A stretch of 64,000 nt of DNA from Ochotona curzoniae (lineage: Eukaryota > Chordata > Mammalia > Lagomorpha > Ochotonidae): NCBI RefSeq assembly GCF_017591425.1, contig NW_024465369.1, positions 22,598,501 through 22,662,500 on the forward strand, in the 5' to 3' direction. The notes below the pieces were generated by a model. That model did not search any database and was not told the DNA's origin. It saw nothing but the letters and a program-made list of their open reading frames with translations. Of this stretch, positions 57,801 to 64,000 are shown in pieces. Positions within the stretch are counted from its first letter, which is position 1; each line of letters starts with the position of its first letter. The position numbers were made by a program, and so were the translations under genes.

Positions 57801-58207
57801 GCATAGAAAAACAGAAGAATTTTTGGACTTGGTGGGTATTTTGGAGTTTGAGTTTTAGATTTTCAGGTTAGGGATACTCAATCTGTACCTCCTTTTATGT
57901 GCACATTCACAACTGGCAGAAAGCTAGATGCATATGACAACCATCAATATCTGATTAACATACATTAATTTCGTCAAATAAGCTGTCTCTCAAACCAACA
58001 GAAAGGAATCTATTTTCTAAATGTTCCACTGATTTAAATTACAGGTCAAGAGAGGACTACTGTAAATGTAATCCAAATAATAAACTAATAATATTTGTAA
58101 TCCAAATAAACTATCTTTTGAGATGAAAAGAGCCACACCTAAAATAACTGCAACATAACTGATAATTTGACTAACTGAATGGCAAGAATTGGCAAATATA
58201 GAGAAAA

Positions 58208-58505
58208 GGGGCTGGTGTTGTGGCACAGAGGATTAAGCCAGTAGCTGTGATGCCACCATCCCCTAGCAAAGGGCTGATTCCAAGTTCTGCCTGCTTCCGA
58301 TCCAGCTTCTTGGCATAGCCTGGGAAGCAGGAGAAGATGGCCCAAGTGCAAGGTGTCTGCCACCCACAGAGGAAATCCAGATGGCTTTCAAAACTCCTGC
58401 CCTTGGCCTGGCACAGCCCTGGCTGTTGAGACCATTTGAGAGTAAACAAGAGAATGGAAGATCTCTTTCTGTCCTTACTCTGTCACTGTCTTTGAAATAA
58501 ATACA
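58208..58505 (+). mobile_element. CSINE copy, older type
   Basis: Sense: GGGGCTGGTGTTGTGGCACA, GAGGATTAAGCCAGTAGCTG, GCCTGGGAAGCAGGAGAAGA, GAGTAAACAAGAGAATGGAA, ending TTTGAAATAAATACAAAAC. Confidence 0.85.
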
Positions 58506-59559
58506 AAACAAACATTTTAAAACAACAGCAACAATAGTATATTGAAAAGAACTATTAAATTTCATGCATATCTTGAATGAGGTCAAGGATGCTGTGAAGA
58601 ACCATGAACTTGGACTAGAATGCAACCATCCAAGATTAGACAAGAAAATTTAGGAAATCCAGTAGCAAGGAAGAAAAAAAAAATAAGTATTCAAAAGAAT
58701 AGAAAGTCATTGAACCCTGCTGCCATGTCCTAAACCAATGACTTTATAAGCTAAGGTTTTCAATAAAAGCCCAGATTGAAAATTTCAACAGAAAAAGAAA
58801 AATCACAGTAAGTGACACACTGGACTTAAAAATATAGCCAGATAAGACTTCTAGAGGAAAAAAATGAAAAAAATAAGCAAAACTAAGAATTCTAGGATCT
58901 AATAAAACTTCTCTCTAAAGCCTACAATAATCACATTTCATAATGAAAGCATTCCCCTTACCAAGAAAGAACCATAGAAGGATGCCTGCCATCAATTACT
59001 ATTTGTGCTACCCTGGTATCAGCTAGCCAGTTCAGAAAGGCACAGAAGCCAAAGGTGTAAGAATCCTGTACACAGAAACTTCCAACTAAGGAACTCCTAA
59101 GGTCTGAGAGGTCCTCCTCTGTTCATCTCCTCACAGACACACCTGCTTGAATAGCCAGTCACCCATAAATCCCTCTGCCGCAGAGCCACCACATGCCTGG
59201 TTTTAATGACAGCAAGAAAAGATGCACTTTAAAAGGCAGGAAGGAAAGAGTTGTCCACCTCCTGTCTTAACAGCAAGCAGCATGTGCAGAATGTGCAGAA
59301 ACATTCCCCTGGAAGGGAATATAGGCCACGCCTCAGTTCCAGGCCAAGAACCAACCCTTCCACAGTGAAGCCTAGTACCAGGCAGAGCAACCAGCTGAGC
59401 CTCTGAAATTGGGCTAGCCAGGCGGCCGAGGGACTGCCTCCTGCACCCCGCCAGTAATCTTGGGCAGCACAGTGCCAAGAAAGCTCCACAGACAACGACC
59501 TTTCTATAGGCATATTATCCAATCACTTGGAAAGAGTTCAGCGTCATCTGGCAAAATAA

Positions 59560-59870
59560 ACAGAAATTTCCATGATCCAGAAGTTCTATTCCTATGTATT
59601 TCTCTGCCAGAAATGCAGGCCCATGTACACCAAGAAATCAGTAACAGAATCTCTGATGCTTCTCTGCTGGAAGAGATCAGCAAGTCCCAGAACATTAACA
59701 GATTACACATTGTGCTATCTAGCTGCAGACGGGTATTTGTCACCTATGAAAATGAGCAAACCACACCTATGCAAAGCAGTAAGAGCAAATCTCGAAAGCA
59801 CAGTCATAATGCTGAGTGAAGGAAGCCTGACAAAATAATTCATACTGCACAATTTGTTTTAAAGCAGTTT
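59560..59870 (+). mobile_element. LINE-1 3'UTR fragment
   Basis: AAGTTCTATTCCTATGTATT, then AGCACAGTCATAATGCTGAG, TGAAGGAAGCCTGACAAAAT and AATTCATACTGCACAATTTG are the usual L1 3' landmarks. The 119-codon open frame at 59460-59819 lies across it and is not a gene. Confidence 0.65.
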
Positions 59871-60101
59871 AAAATTTTAACAAACTACACAGCATTTGAT
59901 CCAATGTGTCACCAAAAAGGAGCAGTGGCAAAGAGAAGGCATCAGAGGCAGAATCAGCAATATTGTCTTTTCTGGCCTGAGAAATAGCTGCCTTGCTCCA
60001 TTCTCGTCATCATAGCAATTCAGCATACTATTTTCCCATGTGGTTTCCCATAAGTCTGTTCCTTTTCATGTCAAAATGATTCAATAAGTAAAATGGCTTA
60101 C

Positions 60102-60195
60102 CCTGAGACTAGCATCTGCCCATCATGGGAAAAAGCACAGGCCAGAACGGGAGCACAATGCCCACTGAGCGAACTTTTATATTTTAGCTCAAAAC
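60102..60195 (-). CDS. WDSUB1: WDSUB1 coding exon (WD40 repeat)
   Basis: 94 nt, phase 1 in, phase 2 out, encoding [20 protein letters not shown] then [10 protein letters not shown] and part of a Gly codon. [23 protein letters not shown] is a clear WD repeat start with its G-H pair. Acceptor TTTGCAG precedes 60195; donor GTAAGC starts at 60101. Confidence 0.96.
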
Positions 60196-62095
60196 CTGCA
60201 AATAACAAGGAGAGAGAAACCTGTAACCTGACAATTTCAATCTACATTTAAACCAAAATGACTTCACTTATTTACTCAGTAATCTGTGAGCGGCTGCAGG
60301 ACACATCAATTGCCAACCCCCATACTGTTCAGGTATCTATACACACAAGGAAGTAAAATGTAGTGTGTTTAGTGGTTGCAAAACCTCAGTAACAGATGGA
60401 AGAAGCACTATGTTTAGAGATAATTTTTTTCCTAAAAAAAGAAATAATTTCAAACAGTACCACAATTTTAAGAGCTGACAGCAAGATAATCAATTGTACA
60501 AAACTAAAAAACCAAATGCTTTAACTTTTAAAAATCTGACATTAGCAGAACACTGTCTTGTTCTGTAAATGAAAAATCATCAATAGTAATCCCCACATCT
60601 TTAATTCCAACAAATCTTCAAAATATTCCTATGAAGTATAACATGAATTCTTAGGCTGGCTAAAATTACTGAAAATAAATGCAATAACTATTTTAAAGGT
60701 AAGTAAGAGGAATTCAATATATACTGGCAACAACATACAAAATATTACTACAAACTAAGCCTGAGGGAAGGCAAGGAAATAAGTGAAATCTGCAAACACG
60801 TCAGCACAAAACAAAATCTGTTCTGAAGTGGCTCCTGATGAAGACAGCCAGCATTAGAAACAAAAATGTCGTTAGAGCAGCAAAAGTTTCAAGTTCAAAA
60901 CAGAAAAAAAAAATGATCTGAAAGTACAGATATGAACATTAGAGCCACCGTGCTAAGTGCCAGAAAGACATAAAAAAAACTTCAAAGGACTTATCATTCT
61001 AATAATGAAACAAAGGAGAAATATTAAGCTGTAAACAAAACAAAGACAATAAATTTGCAACATGCCTAAAGAAACAGAACATATTCTCAAATATTTGACT
61101 CAAATGACCAGCTAGTCTCACACAAACAAGAAAGTCAAAATATAAAGTGTAAAGAAAAAGAAACACCTTATAAAAAGGCTAAATATAAATTGAACATTTA
61201 CAACCTATTATGTACTTTTTAAAAAAGAGTGTGAAAATATTTTGCAAACAAAGACATTTTTTTGAACCATGAGTCAAAACAGCCATATATGTGCCTGCAA
61301 TTATTGTTGCTTAGCAGGAAAAGCAGAAGGAAGAACCTGGACAGAACAGCTCACCACCAGTCACATAGGGAAAAAATTACTAATTATAATCAAACAGGAA
61401 ACTTCATTTCCACTTGAAAAACAATGTACTTATTTCCTGCTAATACAAATGCTCTTCTCTGTACACTAGTAGAATCAGAACAAAAATGTAGTTTATGATT
61501 TAACTAAAGCTCATTAGGAACATGTAATATTATGAAGCATCTGAATGAAGAAGGTCAATGACTACAAAATTTCAAACTCCCCATTAAATCAACAAGCAAG
61601 TGATTCATAAGTGCAGGTGATGAACACGAGAAAGGGACCATCAGCACATCAGAAACAGAAACCAGTTCTGGCAGGGCAGGAAGCAGATTACTCAGACAAA
61701 TGGCAACAGAAGGGTAACAACTCCAAGGTCAAAGCCAGGGTCACCATCCTGATCCAGCTAACAAGGACTATCACCAACCAGGAAAAGGGGGCATTAGGAG
61801 GACACAGAGAACACAGCTGGCACAGGGAGTGTCAACCCAAAGCCAGTGTAATGAACACTCTTCTCTTCCTCCTATCCTACCCCAAGCAGTTTGTGGAAGA
61901 CAGGGGCTCAACCAAAGACAAAACTTTTCTAAAGAAAATAATGACTGCATAAGCCATTATAGGGCCAGACAGGCACCGATCACGTCATCCTCAGCTCCTT
62001 CCTACCTCTTCACCCTAAAGAGTTAGCAACAAAGAACCTATCAACACACAGCTTTCAAACACACGACTGTCTTGTTCTGTAAAAAAATGACTGGA

Positions 62096-62375
62096 GGGGC
62101 TAGTGTGGTGGCCTAATCCTCTACCTGCAGTGCCAGCACTGGCATCTCATATGGGTGTCAGTTCAAGTTCTAGCTGATCCATTTCTAATCCAGTTCCCTG
62201 ATTATGACATGGGAAAGGCAGCAAAGGTTGAACCAAGACCTTAGGACCCAGGAAAGAAAGTCTTGGCTTCCAGGTTCCTATCAGCTCAGCTCCAGCTGTT
62301 GCAGCCATTTGGGGAGTGAACCAGTGAATGGAAGATCTTTCTCTCTCCTTCTCTCTCTGTAAAATCTACTTTTCA
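62096..62375 (+). mobile_element. CSINE copy, 3' end abutting another CSINE
   Basis: Sense: GGGGCTAGTGTGGTGGCCTA, GGCATCTCATATGGGTGTCA, TTTGGGGAGTGAACCAGTGA, ending TGTAAAATCTACTTTT, directly followed by the next copy. Confidence 0.85.
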
Positions 62376-62695
62376 GAACCCAGCACGATTGTCTAGTGGC
62401 TGAATCCTTGATATGCACGCCCAGGATCCCATATGAGCACCAGTTTATGTCCAGGCTGCTCCACTTTCTATCTACCTCCCTGCTTATGGCCTAGGAAAGC
62501 AGTGGAGGATGGTCCAGAGCCTTGGGACCCTTGCACCTGCATGGGAGACCTGGAAGAGCTCCTGGCTCTTGGCTTCAGATCAGCTCTGTCCATACCATTG
62601 CAGCTAGTTGGGGAACGAACCAGTGAACAGAGGATCTTTCTCTGTACCTCCTTCTCTCTATATATCTGCCTTTCCAATGAAATCTTTTTTAAAAA
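62376..62695 (+). mobile_element. CSINE inserted at the tail of another CSINE
   Basis: Sense: ACCCAGCACGATTGTCTAGT, GGATCCCATATGAGCACCAG, GCATGGGAGACCTGGAAGAG, ending CCAATGAAATC and an A run. Confidence 0.88.
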
Positions 62696-62734
62696 AAAAC
62701 CTGCCTTTTAAGTAAAAACAGGTAATTCTTTAAA

Positions 62735-63032
62735 AAGCTATTTGAAAGAGCTAAAGTGAGACATACAAATATTGTCCATCTGCTGGTTCACTCCCTTAGA
62801 GGGTCACAATGGCCAGGGGTGGGCAAGCCAAAGCCAGGAGCCACAAACTCCATGAGGGTCTCCCACAGGGGTGGCAGGAGCCCAAAAATTGGCCATCCTC
62901 TGCTGCTTTTCCTAGGCCATTAGCAGGAGGCTGGATCAGAAATGAAGCAGCCAGGACACGAAACAGTGCCCAGATGGGATGCAGGCATCACAGATGCCAG
63001 TTTTACCTGATATGCCACAACATTGAGCCCTC
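62735..63032 (-). mobile_element. CSINE copy, diverged
   Basis: Reversed: AAAGCTATTTGAAAGAGCTA, CCATCTGCTGGTTCACTCCC, GAGGGTCTCCCACAGGGGTG, ending near CCACAACATTGAGCCC. Confidence 0.8.
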
Positions 63033-63859
63033 ATTGTTTAGTTCTTAATACACAGAAAACACTAAGAATCAGGAGACATTAGAAGGTAGCAAAATGAAAC
63101 AGCAAGACCAGGCTAAAGGGAAAAAGGCCCAAGAACAAAGATGATCTAGAAACAGAAGGAAACTTAGAAACAAAATAACAAAAACCTAATAGCCTCGAAG
63201 TTTTAAGATCTAATCTACACTGTAAACGGCCTTATGGAAAGGAGAGGAGGAAGAGCTTTTAAAAATTGGCAATGTGACGTTGAGATAAAAAATTCAAAAG
63301 AACATTAGAAAAAAAGCTGAGAATTTTCCCATAAAGCAGAAAGAAAATCTGCAAGAGAAACCTAGGGAGAAAGAAAGAATCATTCAAGAGGTCTGCCTAC
63401 TGAAGTGACATTGAGTCAAGAAAAGCAGGGAAGAGAGACAGGAAACCACCAAGTCAACCACAGAAAGGCACACATCTGAAAAGGAAGAACAAGGCTTCCT
63501 GACTGAGAGGGTCACCTGAGGAATGAAGCAAAGACCCCACCACCTGTCAAAAACTAAGTCAATCAGCACAAAGACAGTGGCACATCGTGTTTACCAAAAC
63601 TCAAAGTCAACATGTCAGCTGAAAGCACATCAACTGAAGAGTGGTTCAGGGGAGGGCAAGGCGTATGTGTGGTGTGACAGGGTAAGGCAGAATCAACAGT
63701 CAGCACCACATTTTTTATTCATGTGTATGAATTTGATTAGAAGTTTCTGAAAATGTTTCCATAATCATTTTCAGATACCCAGAGTATAGTATACCAAAAA
63801 CTAAGAACAAAGTTTCTCTACATCACAGAATTTCAGAGAGGTATTAATTGAACACATAC

Positions 63860-63949
63860 CTAAGATACGCGTAGAAACGATCCAAATTTTGACTTGGCAG
63901 TCCTGACCACATGATGCCAATCGAAAAAACTGAGGGCACTGTTCTCCAC
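63860..63949 (-). CDS. WDSUB1: WDSUB1 coding exon (WD40 repeat), first in window
   Basis: 90 nt, phase 1 in, phase 1 out, encoding [20 protein letters not shown] then [24 protein letters not shown] is the end of a WD repeat. Acceptor CATTTTTAG (minus) precedes 63949; donor GTATGT starts at 63859. The preceding exons lie past the right edge. Confidence 0.94.
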   Translation of the reverse strand: MENSALSFFDWHHVVRTAKSKFGSFLRVS

Positions 63950-64000
63950 CTAAAAATGTAAATTTATGTTAAAATAATTAAAATATATAAACACAAAACT
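63950..64000 (-). other. WDSUB1: WDSUB1 intron, partial
   Basis: Fifty-one bases of AT-rich intron containing the pyrimidine-rich acceptor region for the exon ending at 63949. Confidence 0.8.

Larger units (their letters stand above)
55491..60101 (-). other. WDSUB1: WDSUB1 intron, 4,611 bp
   Basis: Contains a SINE at 56373-56655, a tandem repeat at 56771-56850, L1-like tails and ORF2 text at 57120-57800, a SINE at 58208-58505 and an L1 3' fragment at 59560-59870. 55500-56350 and 58560-59550 show no repeat that I recognise. Confidence 0.6.
60196..63859 (-). other. WDSUB1: WDSUB1 intron, 3,664 bp
   Basis: Three SINEs cluster at 62096-63032. The rest is A-rich; in 60200-62090 and 63050-63850 I recognise no element with confidence. 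Confidence 0.55.
30825..64000 (-). other. WDSUB1: WDSUB1 gene, 3' part (eight terminal coding exons and 3'UTR)
   Basis: Eight minus-strand exons with matching phases (total 845 nt) encode 280 residues that end with an intact U-box, preceded by a SAM domain and WD40 strands. This domain order is distinctive for WDSUB1 (476 residues in human), so about 196 N-terminal residues lie beyond the right edge. U-box proteins act as E3 ubiquitin ligases; the substrates of WDSUB1 are little known to me. The gene faces TANC1 tail-to-tail. No disabling change is seen in any exon. Confidence 0.95.

Noticed and set aside
59460..59819. 119-codon open frame in a WDSUB1 intron
   Set aside because: It overlies an L1 3'UTR fragment; the apparent protein is translated transposon sequence.

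Overview
This is an intron-rich mammalian window holding the ends of two convergent (tail-to-tail) protein-coding genes. It is eukaryotic: coding sequence occurs only as short blocks flanked by AG/GT splice sites whose phases fit together, amid long introns full of retroposons. The dominant SINE is a tRNA-derived element about 300-330 bp long, ending in a CTCTCTCTGT-rich stretch, an AATAAA-like sequence and an A tail. I recognise it as the lagomorph C repeat (CSINE). The form of its 5' end (GGGCCCGGCGTGGTGG..., CTAGCGGCTAAAGTCC) suggests a pika (Ochotona) rather than a rabbit. Lagomorph is fairly secure; the genus is inference.

Left part (1-28,120, + strand): the 3' end of TANC1, a postsynaptic scaffold. 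Ten coding exons (1270-26537) give the last 835 residues without a frame break: ankyrin repeats, three TPR-like units, a short coiled coil, a glutamate-rich tract, a long low-complexity tail and a C-terminal PDZ ligand ending ESNV. The 3'UTR runs to a polyadenylation signal at 28098. This half is GC-rich, with few and mostly old repeats. The largest intron is 12.1 kb (3724-15809).

Middle (about 28,120-30,825): the intergenic gap between the two 3' ends. It holds three old SINE copies and no gene I can support.

Right part (about 30,825-64,000, - strand): the 3' end of WDSUB1 (WD repeat, SAM and U-box protein, a probable E3 ubiquitin ligase). Eight coding exons (63949 down to 31068) encode the last 280 residues: the end of the WD40 propeller, the SAM domain and the U-box. 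The remaining N-terminal exons lie beyond the right edge. The introns are AT-rich and packed with nested SINE and LINE-1 insertions, several datable by target-site duplications. The order TANC1 > < WDSUB1 matches the human 2q24.2 arrangement as I know it; the two proteins have no known functional link.

I found no undescribed gene system. The most interesting observations are: a pair of nearly identical, inverted young SINEs at the two ends of one WDSUB1 intron, close to both splice sites; two consecutive mini-exons (34 and 41 nt) whose joint loss would keep the reading frame, next to an 81-nt intron with a poor donor; two LINE-1 copies with the layout expected of 5' inversion (twin priming), one with a 21-base poly-C run at its junction; and an unidentified sequence of about 150 bp present in two WDSUB1 introns.
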